In this document: positions 33,759 through 43,019 of the stretch, piece by piece | Position numbering within the stretch: position 1 is the stretch's first letter | How the letters are laid out: each line of letters opens with the position of its first letter | Source of the DNA: Sellimonas caecigallum | Lineage (GTDB): Bacteria > Bacillota > Clostridia > Lachnospirales > Lachnospiraceae | Direction: 5' to 3' | Length of the DNA: 64,000 nucleotides | Assembly (NCBI RefSeq): GCF_045038405.1 | Contig: NZ_CP173660.1 | Location: forward strand, 1,488,001 to 1,552,000 | The notes under the pieces: model-generated | Told to the model about the DNA's origin: nothing | Databases searched by the model: none | The model's input: the letters and a program-made list of their open reading frames with translations, nothing else | Made by a program: the position numbers and the translations under genes

Positions 33759-34413
33759 ATTCCAATATATTGTTCTCCTCATCAGATTCTTCCGGTTCGT
33801 ATTTTTTAAAAATTTTACTGAATATAATAGAGAAAAAGTAGGCGGTCACAGAAAAACCGCAAATCATACTGACACCCATGACTCCACCAAAAAGGGATGT
33901 GGAACGGGATGCCAGGAAAATAACAACTCCGCAGTAGACAAACAAGACCGCTGTGTACGGCAGGTGCCCAATGCTCATCAAAAAGGAATTCCGGATCAGC
34001 TGCTTTGTCGTACAGACAAAGTGGGAAGCGATCGGAAATACGTAAAAAAAGGCTGCAGCAAGAACCAGGATGACCATTAAAAGCAGGATCCGGACAGTCT
34101 GGAACATGCCGGAATTCTGGGAAGCTGCAATGGTATAGTCGAACCTCAAAAAGAAGAAAAGGGCGGAAAAAAGAAGCCACATCAGAGTACCCTGTTTGAA
34201 ATTTGCCGCAAACGCCTTGAAATATCCTTTTATGACATAAGAATCTGTCCCACGGACCATTTTTAGTGTGACGGAATAAAGTGCACTCAAAGAGGCGCCG
34301 ATGGTAATAATCGGGATACAGCTTAAGATAAACACCACGTTCAGGACAATCAGGTCAAACATCCTGGAAAGAAACTGCATGAATGGATTGTCAATATTAA
34401 ATAAGCGACTCAT
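33757..34413 (-). CDS. YesL-like (DUF624) membrane protein
   Basis: 218 residues with five hydrophobic helices. Starts MSRLFNIDNPFMQFLSRMFD, the typical YesL/DUF624 opening, followed by LIVLNVVFILSCIPIITIGA. The C terminus is acidic (EPEESDEENN). Family members often accompany carbohydrate-uptake genes; the biochemical role is unknown. Single gene with its own terminator; AGGAGG precedes the ATG. Confidence 0.88.
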   Translation of the reverse strand: MSRLFNIDNPFMQFLSRMFDLIVLNVVFILSCIPIITIGASLSALYSVTLKMVRGTDSYVIKGYFKAFAANFKQGTLMWLLFSALFFFLRFDYTIAASQNSGMFQTVRILLLMVILVLAAAFFYVFPIASHFVCTTKQLIRNSFLMSIGHLPYTAVLFVYCGVVIFLASRSTSLFGGVMGVSMICGFSVTAYFFSIIFSKIFKKYEPEESDEENNILE

Positions 34414-34609
34414 AAAAACCTCCTGATATCAAAAGGCAGATCGTACTGCCCCTGCGAACAAGTATATCGGAAAACAGCTGTAAAATCAATAGGATGGACA
34501 CTCGTCACAAAACTTTCACTTGCCTTCTCGCCGTGAAAATATCATAATAATGATACCGGAGTCAAAATACCTTTTGGATAATATTCACATATACAAGGAG
34601 GAGCGAAAG

Positions 34610-35251
34610 ATGCTGGACCGAAAATACGAGAGGCAGATGGAAGGAAAAGAAAAGCGCCGTTTTGAGATGGAAAAGTTAAAAAAAATGACATGGAAGGAAA
34701 AGATCGAGTATCTGTGGATGTACTATAAGATCTGGCTCGTCGTCCTGGCCCTCGTCATAGCGGCTATCTGTACAGGAGTGCAGATGTATCATGGGATAAC
34801 GGAGGAAGTTCTCCTGAACGTAACGATCGTGGATGGAGGAAACGTGGATCGTACCGGACTTGAGAAAGACGTCAAAGAACTGCTGGGAGCAAAAAAGAAA
34901 AATCAGAGTGTAAAGTTTAATTCCAATATATCCTCTTCCAAGGAAGATTATAACAGCCGTATCGCGCTGACGACATTGATCGGTGCAGAGTCTGTGGATG
35001 TGCTGATCTGTCCGAAAGAAATCTACGAAGAGTATCAGGGAATGGATGGACTCGTAAATCTGGAGGAAATGATGCCGGAACAGGCGGTGGAAGGCACTGT
35101 GGAAGGAGAAGCGGCCATTTTCCAGGACAATGCATATCTGGATGAGAATATAGGTGTTTCCTATGAACCGGTATATGCGTGTGTGCTGCAGAATGGACAC
35201 AACAAGGAGAACGCGGTAGAATTCCTCAAAATGCTCACAGAAAAGCAGTAA
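34610..35251 (+). CDS. Membrane-anchored protein of unknown function
   Basis: 213 residues from the ATG at 34610, selected because AAGGAGGAG lies just upstream; the frame is open further left without an RBS. A highly charged N terminus (KYERQMEGKEKRRFEMEKLK) and KMTWKEKIEYLWMYYK precede a single membrane helix (~41-58), then an extracellular domain with substrate-binding-like strands (LLNVTIVDGGNV, DVLICPKEIYEEYQ, YACVLQNGHNKENAVEFLKM). The ending resembles the C-terminal lobe of solute-binding proteins. Not recognised; located before gdpP. Confidence 0.75.
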   Translation: MLDRKYERQMEGKEKRRFEMEKLKKMTWKEKIEYLWMYYKIWLVVLALVIAAICTGVQMYHGITEEVLLNVTIVDGGNVDRTGLEKDVKELLGAKKKNQSVKFNSNISSSKEDYNSRIALTTLIGAESVDVLICPKEIYEEYQGMDGLVNLEEMMPEQAVEGTVEGEAAIFQDNAYLDENIGVSYEPVYACVLQNGHNKENAVEFLKMLTEKQ

Positions 35252-35273
35252 GAGGTGCAGCAAAACAAATTCC

Positions 35274-35302
35274 TTTAAAAAATGTACGGAAAGTGGTATA
35301 AT
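35274..35302 (+). promoter_or_regulatory. Promoter of gdpP-rplI-dnaB
   Basis: TATAAT at 35297-35302, 17-base spacer from TTTAAA at 35274-35279; 36 bases before the gdpP ATG. Confidence 0.6.
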
Positions 35303-35337
35303 ATAGCATGCAACTTTATTGATTTGAGGACGGAGAG

Positions 35338-37398
35338 ATGAACAAGAAAGACAATATTCATTTTAAAGGCCAGTTAAAACTGTATATGCAGTGGCCGGCA
35401 ATCATGACCATCCTTTTGATCATTATGAATATCTGGATTTATATGGTCAATCAGAGTGCAGGATTTCTGATGAGCGCATTTGTGATCGTATATGCTGTTA
35501 TTGCATTCATCCTGTATTTTTACAATCGGTCTTTGCTGCTAGCAAATCTTGTAGAGTTTGCCGCCCAGTACGGTGGGGTGCAGGATATCCTGCTAAGGGA
35601 GCTTTCTGTGCCGTATGCGATTTTGCTGGACGACGGAAAGATTCTCTGGGGGAACAGCCAGTTTGCGGAAATCATAGGAAATGGACTCAGACCGGATACG
35701 TATTTGAGCAAATATATTCCGGCGCTGAACCGGAGTGTGTTCCCAAAAGAGGAGGACAAAAGCACATCCCTGGAAGTCACTTATCAGAACAGGGATTATG
35801 TGGCAGAGTTTTATAAAGTCCCGATAGAGGGATTTAGCAGGAAGGAAGAAGTTCTTCAGATCCCGGAAGGAAAGGAATACTTTATTACCCTTTATATGAG
35901 GGATGTAACCAGCCTTAACCAGGCACGGGCGGAAGTGGAAGAACAGAAGATGGTTGCCGGGCTTATCTATATCGATAACTACGACGAAGTGATCGACAGT
36001 GTTGAGGAGGTAAGGCAGTCTCTTCTGATCGCGCTCATCGACCGGAAGATCAACCAGTATGTGGCGACGATGGATGGGATCGCCAAGAAACTGGAGAAAG
36101 ACAGATATTTTATCGTCATCAAGAAAAAGTTTTTTCAGTATATGGAGGAAGATCATTTTTCCCTCATGGACGATGTGAAAGAGATCAGTATCGGAAACAA
36201 GATTCCGGCTACGCTCAGTATTGGCCTTGGTTTCAGCGGGGAAAAATATGGACTGAGTTATAATTATGCCCGCGTAGCTATCGATCTGGCGCTTGCAAGA
36301 GGCGGAGATCAGGTGGTAGTAAAGAGCATGGAAGGAATCAAGTATTACGGCGGCAAGAGAGAGCAGACGGCTAAGAATACCCGAGTCAAGGCCAGAGTCA
36401 AGGCAGAAGCGATGCGAGAATTTATGATCGCCAAAGATCAGATTCTCGTGATGGGGCACAAACTTGGCGATTCGGACTCTTTTGGCGCGGCAGTTGGTAT
36501 TTATAAGATCGCAAGGACACTGGAGAAGAAAGCACATATCGTCATTAACGAAGTGACGATGTCGCTCCGGCCGATCTACAATGAATTTGTGAACAGTGAA
36601 AAATTCCCGGACGACATGTTTGTCAGCTCTCAGGAAGCGCTCAGACTTGTGGATGAGAATACGATGGTCATTGTGGTGGATACCAACAAACCAAATCTTA
36701 CGGAATGTGAAGAGCTGCTTACACAAGTAAAAACTATTGCAGTTCTGGATCATCACAGACAGGGAAGCAACGTGATCGAAAATGCGATCCTGTCTTATAT
36801 CGAACCTTACGCATCATCTACGTGTGAGATGGTGGCGGAAGTGCTTCAGTATATCGCAGATGATATCAAACTCGACACCATCGAGGCAAACAGTATCTAT
36901 GCAGGTATCATGATTGATACAAACAATTTTATGAACCGTACCGGTGTGCGGACATTTGAGGCTGCGGCGTTCTTAAGAAGAAACGGTGCAGATATCACTT
37001 ATGTGCATAAGATATTCCGGGACGACCTGGAATCCTACAGAGCCAAGGCCGATATCATTGGGAATGCTGAGATATACAGAGATTGCTTTATCATAGCAAG
37101 AGGGGCGGGCATGGAGATTGAAAGCCCGACCATCGTGGGAGCGCAGGCAGCCAACGAGCTTCTGAATATCAAGGAAGTAAAAGCGGCGTTTGTACTGACG
37201 GAATACCACGGAAAAGTGTACGTAAGCGCCCGTTCCATCGACGAAGTCAACGTGCAGATTATTATGGAGCGGATTGGAGGCGGCGGCCATATCAACAGCG
37301 CCGGCGCGCAGTTTGAAAATGAAGATCTGGAAGGCGATATCGATACGCTGAAACAGGTTATCGACGACATGATTGAAGGAGGAGACATCGAGGTATGA
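35338..37398 (+). CDS. gdpP: Cyclic-di-AMP phosphodiesterase GdpP (DHH family)
   Basis: 686 residues with the full GdpP layout: two membrane helices (~15-60), a PAS-like domain (~75-150), a degenerate GGDEF domain (~175-305, SIGLGFSGEKYGLSYNYA) and a DHH/DHHA1 phosphoesterase (~340-660; MGHKLGDSDSFGAAVG, VVDTNKPN, LDHHRQGS, GGGGHINSAGAQ). It hydrolyses c-di-AMP to pApA. The last four bases overlap the rplI start (ATGA), the usual Firmicute gdpP-rplI-dnaB arrangement. Confidence 0.96.
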   Translation: MNKKDNIHFKGQLKLYMQWPAIMTILLIIMNIWIYMVNQSAGFLMSAFVIVYAVIAFILYFYNRSLLLANLVEFAAQYGGVQDILLRELSVPYAILLDDGKILWGNSQFAEIIGNGLRPDTYLSKYIPALNRSVFPKEEDKSTSLEVTYQNRDYVAEFYKVPIEGFSRKEEVLQIPEGKEYFITLYMRDVTSLNQARAEVEEQKMVAGLIYIDNYDEVIDSVEEVRQSLLIALIDRKINQYVATMDGIAKKLEKDRYFIVIKKKFFQYMEEDHFSLMDDVKEISIGNKIPATLSIGLGFSGEKYGLSYNYARVAIDLALARGGDQVVVKSMEGIKYYGGKREQTAKNTRVKARVKAEAMREFMIAKDQILVMGHKLGDSDSFGAAVGIYKIARTLEKKAHIVINEVTMSLRPIYNEFVNSEKFPDDMFVSSQEALRLVDENTMVIVVDTNKPNLTECEELLTQVKTIAVLDHHRQGSNVIENAILSYIEPYASSTCEMVAEVLQYIADDIKLDTIEANSIYAGIMIDTNNFMNRTGVRTFEAAAFLRRNGADITYVHKIFRDDLESYRAKADIIGNAEIYRDCFIIARGAGMEIESPTIVGAQAANELLNIKEVKAAFVLTEYHGKVYVSARSIDEVNVQIIMERIGGGGHINSAGAQFENEDLEGDIDTLKQVIDDMIEGGDIEV

Positions 37399-37841
37399 AA
37401 GTAATTTTATTGGAAGACGTAAAATCCGTCGGAAAAAAGGGCGATATTGTGGAAGTGAGCGACGGATATGCAAGAAACGTGATCATAAAGCAGAAAAAGG
37501 GAGTGGAAGCGAACAAAAAGAATCTGAACGATCTCAAGCTGAAGAAGGCAAACGATGAAAAGATCGCGCAGGAACAGTTTGAAGCTGCACAGAAATTAAA
37601 AGCCGAGATTGAGGAAAAGAAAGTGGTCCTTAAGATCAAGACAGGGGAAGGCGGAAGAACGTTTGGATCCGTCTCATCCAAAGAGATTGCGGCGGCAGTG
37701 AAGGAACAGCTTGGATACGATATTGATAAGAAGAAGATCCAGATGAAAGAAGCCATCAAGACGCTGGGTATGCACATCGTGCCGGTTAAGCTTCACACGA
37801 AAGTAACCGCTGACTTGAAAGTATCCGTGCAGGAAGAATAA
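37395..37841 (+). CDS. rplI: 50S ribosomal protein L9
   Basis: 148 residues, standard L9: N-terminal RNA-binding domain (MKVILLEDVKSVGKKGDIVE, GYARNVIIKQK), a long helix and a C-terminal domain (GRTFGSVSSKEIAAAVKEQL). GGAGGAG within gdpP serves as its ribosome site. Confidence 0.98.
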   Translation: MKVILLEDVKSVGKKGDIVEVSDGYARNVIIKQKKGVEANKKNLNDLKLKKANDEKIAQEQFEAAQKLKAEIEEKKVVLKIKTGEGGRTFGSVSSKEIAAAVKEQLGYDIDKKKIQMKEAIKTLGMHIVPVKLHTKVTADLKVSVQEE

Positions 37842-37879
37842 TCCTTCGCCCAGGGAAACAGACGACAGGAGGAATTGGC

Positions 37880-39220
37880 ATGGAAGAAGCGCTGATCAAA
37901 AGGGTCATGCCTCACAGCGTGGAAGCGGAGCAGTCTGTTGTGGCTGCAATGCTCATGGATAAAGAAGCAATCATGACTGCGGCGGAGATCATCAGTGGGG
38001 ACGATTTTTACCAGTCCACATACGGGACAGTCTTCGGCGCTATCGTGGAACTATATAACGAAGGGACACCGGTTGACCTGATTACGCTTCAGGAAAAACT
38101 TAAGGAAAAGGATGTCCCGGAAGAGATCCAGAGTCTGGAATTTGCCAGAGATCTCGTGACATCCGTTTCGACATCCGCGAATGTCAAGTATTACGCGGAG
38201 ATCGTGGCGGAGAAATCGATGCTCAGAAAGCTCATCCGGATGACGGAGGGGATTGCAAATACGTGTTACGCGTCAAAGGAGCCTTTGGAAGGAATCCTGG
38301 AGCGGACAGAGAAAGATATCTTTGATTTGCTCCAGAGACGCAGCACAGGAGATTATGTACCGATCAAACAGGTTGTCCTAAATGCCCTTGAGAAAATTGA
38401 AAAAGCATCGAAAAGTAAAGGGACCGTAACAGGGATCCCTACCGGATTTATTGATCTGGACTACAAAATGTCGGGGCTTCAGCCGTCCGACCTGATACTT
38501 GTGGCGGCTCGTCCGTCCATGGGAAAAACGGCATTTGTACTGAATATCGCCCAGCACGTGGCGTTTAAAGTGGAAAAGACTGTGGCGATCTTCAGTTTAG
38601 AGATGTCAAAAGAGCAGCTTGTGAACCGACTGTTTGCGCTGGAATCCCAGGTGGATTCCCAGGCGCTCAGGACAGGAAATCTGAAAGATTCAGACTGGGA
38701 GAAGCTTATTGAAGGCGCCGGCATCATCGGGCGTTCCAACCTGATCATCGACGATACTCCGGGTATCTCGATTTCTGAGATGCGTTCCAAGTGCAGAAAG
38801 TATAAGCTGGAGCATAATCTGGAACTTATCATTATCGACTACCTGCAGCTTATGAGCGGAAGCGTGGGAGGACGGAGTGAATCGAGGCAGCAGGAAATCT
38901 CAGATATTTCCCGGTCTTTGAAGGCACTTGCCAGAGAACTGAATGTGCCGGTCATCGCTCTGTCACAGCTCAGCCGTGCGGTAGAGCAGAGGCCGGATCA
39001 CAGACCGATGCTTTCAGACCTCCGTGAATCCGGGGCCATAGAGCAGGATGCGGACGTGGTTATGTTTATCTATCGGGATGACTATTACCATAAAGATACA
39101 GATCGCCCGAATATTGCGGAGATCATCATTGCCAAGCAGAGAAACGGCCCGATCGGGACAGTGGAGCTTACCTGGCTTCCAAATTATACAAAGTTTGCAA
39201 ATTATATGAAAAGAGAATAA
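37880..39220 (+). CDS. dnaB: Replicative DNA helicase
   Basis: 446 residues. N-terminal DnaB domain (RVMPHSVEAEQSVVAAMLMD), Walker A ARPSMGKTAFVLNIA, Walker B LIIIDYLQLMSG, and C-terminal AEIIIAKQRNGPIGTVELTW. No intein. GACAGGAGG precedes the ATG. Third gene of the gdpP-rplI-dnaB unit, closed by a strong terminator. Confidence 0.98.
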   Translation: MEEALIKRVMPHSVEAEQSVVAAMLMDKEAIMTAAEIISGDDFYQSTYGTVFGAIVELYNEGTPVDLITLQEKLKEKDVPEEIQSLEFARDLVTSVSTSANVKYYAEIVAEKSMLRKLIRMTEGIANTCYASKEPLEGILERTEKDIFDLLQRRSTGDYVPIKQVVLNALEKIEKASKSKGTVTGIPTGFIDLDYKMSGLQPSDLILVAARPSMGKTAFVLNIAQHVAFKVEKTVAIFSLEMSKEQLVNRLFALESQVDSQALRTGNLKDSDWEKLIEGAGIIGRSNLIIDDTPGISISEMRSKCRKYKLEHNLELIIIDYLQLMSGSVGGRSESRQQEISDISRSLKALARELNVPVIALSQLSRAVEQRPDHRPMLSDLRESGAIEQDADVVMFIYRDDYYHKDTDRPNIAEIIIAKQRNGPIGTVELTWLPNYTKFANYMKRE

Positions 39221-39250
39221 AAACGGCGCAGAGAGTATGACGCCGTACAA

Positions 39251-39287
39251 AGAAAGCCCCTGGCCGAAAAGGCCGGGGCTTTCTTAT
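39251..39287 (+). terminator. Terminator after dnaB
   Basis: AAGCCCCTGGCC / GGCCGGGGCTT, GAAA-type loop, then TTCTT. Confidence 0.88.
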
Positions 39288-39303
39288 AAAAGGAAAGAGT
39301 TTG

Positions 39304-39822
39304 TCAAGCTTCGCCGATCAGACGGTGCCAAAACCGTACAGGGGCAGTTTTTACAGCCTCTTTCCGGTACGTCTGCTGCTGCCGGATCAGATGATCCAGA
39401 TTCCGGTAGCGCTCTTCTTCTTGTCGTTCTTTTGCCTGGAGCAGGAAAGCCATATCCTGGGAAATCTGTTTTGTGACTGTCTCACTGATCTGTCTTTCCA
39501 GTACAGGGTTGTTTTCTAAAAGTACACTTCGGAACACGGAGGCAAAAAATGCTTCCGGCGAATCCGCGTTATCTTGCTTCAGCGTTTCTTTCGTATGTAA
39601 AATATCCGGTATCACTTCTTTCAAATCTGAGATACGGATACCTTGTTCCAATAGTTCTTTGATACAGCTAAAAAGCCGTATGTCTTCATTTGTATAGTAA
39701 CGATGTCCGTTTTCCGTACGGCCGCAAGGCAGTCTTAAGTATTCTTCCCAGTAGAGGAGAAGATCTTTTTTGACGCCGGTTCTTTTGGCGGCTTCGGAAA
39801 GCATGTACTGAACCTCGCCCAT
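39304..39822 (-). CDS. MerR-family transcriptional regulator
   Basis: 172 residues from the ATG at 39822 (AGGGGG eight bases upstream; an ATG two codons earlier is too close to it). The first ~70 residues are a MerR winged helix (YMLSEAAKRTGVKKDLLLYW, GHRYYTNEDIRLFSCIKELL, EQGIRISDLKEVI); the remainder is a coiled-coil, Gln/Glu-rich dimerisation region (LQAKERQEEERYRNLDHLIR) and a basic tail. No Cys-based effector site. The C-terminal coiled coil resembles regulators of the DUF3967/RacA kind rather than metal sensors; target unknown. Confidence 0.85.
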   Translation of the reverse strand: MGEVQYMLSEAAKRTGVKKDLLLYWEEYLRLPCGRTENGHRYYTNEDIRLFSCIKELLEQGIRISDLKEVIPDILHTKETLKQDNADSPEAFFASVFRSVLLENNPVLERQISETVTKQISQDMAFLLQAKERQEEERYRNLDHLIRQQQTYRKEAVKTAPVRFWHRLIGEA

Positions 39823-39920
39823 ACACATAACCCCCTGTTAATCTTTATACATTTCTGGTGCACTTCTATCATAGCATATTATGGGGAGAAAATCCGAAAA
39901 ACTTCTCGACGTCTTCGGAC

Positions 39921-39957
39921 AAAAATACCGCCCTCCATACAGAAGGCGGCATTTTTC
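39921..39957 (-). terminator. Terminator after the ferredoxin gene
   Basis: AAAAATACCGCC / GGCGGCATTTTT, symmetric A/T flanks; lies 36 bases past the ferredoxin stop and can also stop transcription the other way. Confidence 0.85.
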
Positions 39958-39993
39958 ATTCATTTCATTCATGCATTATGTATAAACCGGTTA

Positions 39994-40164
39994 TTATTCA
40001 GCGGAAATAGCACCTGTCGGGCACTGTGCTGCACAAGCGCCGCAGTCAACGCAAGCATCTGCGTCGATTTCATAATGATCTGCTCCCTGAGAAATAGCGC
40101 CTACCGGGCATTCTGCTTCGCAAGCTCCGCAGCTTACACATTCATCACTGATTACGTGTGCCAT
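39994..40164 (-). CDS. 2[4Fe-4S] ferredoxin
   Basis: 56 residues, clostridial-type. Two CxxCxxCxxxCP motifs (CVSCGACEAECP, CVDCGACAAQCP) in an internally duplicated fold. The ATG at 40164 has AAAAGGAGGAAC directly upstream. A soluble low-potential electron carrier, for example for radical-SAM enzymes or hydrogenases; monocistronic. Confidence 0.96.
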   Translation of the reverse strand: MAHVISDECVSCGACEAECPVGAISQGADHYEIDADACVDCGACAAQCPTGAISAE

Positions 40165-40353
40165 AGTATGTTCCTCCTTTTCTTGTTTGTGTCTATATTT
40201 TAACGCAAACACTGTGAATATACAAGCAAATTCGTGCTTTTAATTAAATACAACACAAAGATTTCGCGGAAAATTAAGAAAAAATTTATCCTTTTTTTGG
40301 AGTTTTGGTGTATAGTGTTGGTTAGAAGATTTTGATGGACAGGAGAAAAGACG

Positions 40354-41526
40354 ATGAAAAACAGGAGCATATTACTCACTTGCATGCTTTGCGCATCGTT
40401 GTTTCTTACAGCGTGTGGGCGAGATGATACATCCGATAAAAATAACGTGGTACTTAACGAGGAGAAAGCCGAGAGCAAATATCAGACAAGGCTCAACATG
40501 GTTCAGCCTCAGGCCTACAGTTCTGTGGAAGGGATCAAGCTGGAAAAAGGAAGCTATATATCCATCATTGGGAAGGCCGAGGGCAGCGCTTACTGGGACG
40601 AGATCGCGAAAGGAGCTGAAGATGCGGTAAAAGCCTTGAATGAGCAGCTTGGATACGAGGGAAAAGACAAGATCAAGGTAACATACAATGGTCCAAGCCA
40701 TGAAGGGGATGTGGATGAGCAGATCAATATTCTGGACGAGGAACTCGACAGATATCCGGCTGCTCTTGCGATCGCACCTATCGACCGGACAGCCTGTGAA
40801 GTGCAGTTTGATCTGGCTACAGAAAATGATATCCCAATCGTGGAATTTGATTCCGGAAGCGACTATCAGGGAATTATGGCAAAAGTAATGACGAACAACA
40901 AAGAGGCTGGGATGACGGCGGCGGACAAGATGGCAAGTCTTATCGATGAACAGGGAGAAGTGCTGCTTTTTGTTCAGGACAATAAATCAACCTCTGCGCA
41001 AGACAGGGAGAGCGGCATCAAAGGACAGATCCAGGCCCATTACCCGCAGATACAGATCAGCGGCACTTACTATATGGATGATTTGGAAGAGCTGAAAAAG
41101 ATGACGGCGGAAAAGCTGACAGAGAAGAATAAAGCAAACGGGAGCGAGGAAGAAGTCACGGCAGACAGTGTAACAGAAGAGCAGGTCATGGCGCAGATCC
41201 TGGAGCAGCACCCGAATGCAAAAGGCTGTATCGCAACGAGCGGAGAAGTAACAGAGAAAGTGCTGGACATGTGTGAGGCGGCCGGGAAAGAGGATATGAA
41301 GATTATCGGATTTGATGGCGGAGAAAATCTGACAGAGGCATTGGATGACGGAAGTCTGGATGGACTTATCATCCAAAACCCTTACGGTATCGGATATGCC
41401 ACTGTAGTCGCTTCTGCAAGATCTGCCCTGGACATGGGAAACGAAGCTTTTGTGGATACCGGTTATGCCTGGGTTACGAAAGAAAATATGGAAGAGACAG
41501 CGATCAAAAATATGCTGTATGAATAA
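40354..41526 (+). CDS. Orphan sugar-binding lipoprotein (RbsB-like)
   Basis: 390 residues. Lipoprotein signal (LLTCMLCASLFLTACG, Cys at ~22) and periplasmic-binding-protein type I fold of the ribose/autoinducer group (YISIIGKAEGSAYWDEIAKG, PAALAIAPIDRTACE, GCIATSGEVTEKVLD, KIIGFDGGENLTEALDDGSL). An unusual Glu-rich stretch TEKNKANGSEEEVTADSVTE interrupts the second lobe. No permease or ATPase gene is adjacent; the convergent two-component system suggests a sensing role or an unlinked transporter. Confidence 0.88.
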   Translation: MKNRSILLTCMLCASLFLTACGRDDTSDKNNVVLNEEKAESKYQTRLNMVQPQAYSSVEGIKLEKGSYISIIGKAEGSAYWDEIAKGAEDAVKALNEQLGYEGKDKIKVTYNGPSHEGDVDEQINILDEELDRYPAALAIAPIDRTACEVQFDLATENDIPIVEFDSGSDYQGIMAKVMTNNKEAGMTAADKMASLIDEQGEVLLFVQDNKSTSAQDRESGIKGQIQAHYPQIQISGTYYMDDLEELKKMTAEKLTEKNKANGSEEEVTADSVTEEQVMAQILEQHPNAKGCIATSGEVTEKVLDMCEAAGKEDMKIIGFDGGENLTEALDDGSLDGLIIQNPYGIGYATVVASARSALDMGNEAFVDTGYAWVTKENMEETAIKNMLYE

Positions 41527-41552
41527 GAAATATGGTGTTATCAGCAACCTGG

Positions 41553-41591
41553 AAGCGGGCAGATCCTCATGGACGAGGAAGCTGCCCGCTT
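41553..41591. terminator. Hairpin between convergent genes
   Basis: AAGCGGGCAG / CTGCCCGCTT with an inner TCCTC/GAGGA stem. Short T-run only. Confidence 0.65.
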
Positions 41592-41609
41592 CTGTTTGTG
41601 CCAATGCGT

Positions 41610-43016
41610 TTAAGTGCGGGGAAGAGAGAAGATAAACTCCGTGCCGACTCCCTCTGTACTGATGACATTGATATTTTCGTTGTGTGCCTGGATGATCTCT
41701 TTTACGATGGCAAGACCCAGACCGGTGCCCTTTTTGTCCTTACCACGGGAAAGGTCACTCTTATAGAAGCGTTCCCATATCCTGTTGAGATCTTCTTTCG
41801 GGATACCGATGCCATAGTCCCTTACGGACACGAAGACTTTTTCCCCACGTTCTGTTGTCTCAACTGTGACCGAGGAATTTGGGTTGCTGAACTTGATAGC
41901 ATTATCCAGAAGGTTGTAGAGTACCTGCTGGATTTTTCTCCTGTCAGCGTGAACATTCAGTATCTGGGATGCCAAAAGCAGCTCGATGGAGATCTTCCGT
42001 TTCGTGCAGGTACCTTCAAATGAGGCTGCTACGTTCTTTATGACTTCGTGGATGTCAAAGCTCTCTTTATTGAGCAGAAGATCCTTTGTGTCAAATTCAT
42101 TCAGCGTCAGGAGATCCCGTGTCAGATCGGTAAGGCGCTCCGTCTCGAAGAGGATAATATTCAGATATTTTCCCTGAAGTTCTGGCGGGATCGTGCCGTC
42201 TGCCATGGCCTCCACATATCCTTTGATGGATGTAAGCGGAGAACGGAAATCATGGGAGACATTTGCCACAAATTTTTTCTGATAATCTTCCATGTCTTTT
42301 AAGTGGGACGCCATATAGTTCAAAGAAGCCGAAAGGTATCCGATCTCATCCTGGAAGTAGACAGGGATCTCATATTCAAGATTCCCTGAAGCATACTGTT
42401 TGGCAGCCTCCGTAATCTTTCGAAGCGGCATGTAGATAAAAAAATGAATGCCGAGAAAGAGTACGAAAGACAGCACATAGATGGCGAGCAATGTGATGTA
42501 CACAGCGTTCATCACGGAGTGATGCCGCGCATCGTATACCGATAACGGTTTGTGGAGCAGGAGATAACCATTAGTGGAAAATCCCTTTGTCACAGGAGTG
42601 ATGATCGTGACTACATCCTCGTCGAAATATCCATGATACGTACCGGACAGATACTGATCATTACCGCTCTCGGCGGGATCAAAATTACGAATTTGGGAAG
42701 GCACGGTACCAAGGCTGCCTGTCGTCACAGTAAGAAGAACCTTGCCTTCAGTATCAGTTAACCAGAGATCCGCGTCAAGATATGTGTTCACGTTCTTTAA
42801 AAGTATCCGGGTATCAGACGCACTCATGTCTTCAGTGAAATAATCCGGGAGATAGTCCGATGCCAAGATGGAAGCTTCGCGGTAGAGTGCGGACGTATCG
42901 TTTCTTTCAATACTTTTGAAGATCAAGTGAGACCCCAACGTAGCAGTCGTAAAAAGACTCAAAAATCCAAAGATGATATAAAGGATAATAAATTTTACAT
43001 ATAGATTGCTGCGCAT
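41610..43016 (-). CDS. Sensor histidine kinase
   Basis: 468 residues. Membrane helices at ~9-29 and ~167-187 enclose an extracellular sensor domain (~30-165); HAMP ~190-240 (FIYMPLRKITEAAKQYASGN), phospho-acceptor H-box FVANVSHDFRSPLTSIKGY, N-box LYNLLDNAIKFS, and G-boxes DYGIGIPKEDL and GTGLGLAIVKEI. WalK/PhoR-like. It follows its response regulator by three bases. Ligand unknown; the convergent orphan sugar-binding lipoprotein is a possible partner. Confidence 0.94.
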   Translation of the reverse strand: MRSNLYVKFIILYIIFGFLSLFTTATLGSHLIFKSIERNDTSALYREASILASDYLPDYFTEDMSASDTRILLKNVNTYLDADLWLTDTEGKVLLTVTTGSLGTVPSQIRNFDPAESGNDQYLSGTYHGYFDEDVVTIITPVTKGFSTNGYLLLHKPLSVYDARHHSVMNAVYITLLAIYVLSFVLFLGIHFFIYMPLRKITEAAKQYASGNLEYEIPVYFQDEIGYLSASLNYMASHLKDMEDYQKKFVANVSHDFRSPLTSIKGYVEAMADGTIPPELQGKYLNIILFETERLTDLTRDLLTLNEFDTKDLLLNKESFDIHEVIKNVAASFEGTCTKRKISIELLLASQILNVHADRRKIQQVLYNLLDNAIKFSNPNSSVTVETTERGEKVFVSVRDYGIGIPKEDLNRIWERFYKSDLSRGKDKKGTGLGLAIVKEIIQAHNENINVISTEGVGTEFIFSLPRT

Positions 43017-43019
43017 GGG

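Noticed and set aside
40200..40478. 92-codon minus-strand frame upstream of the ferredoxin
   Set aside because: A/T-rich intergenic and antisense to a lipoprotein signal sequence; no ribosome site.
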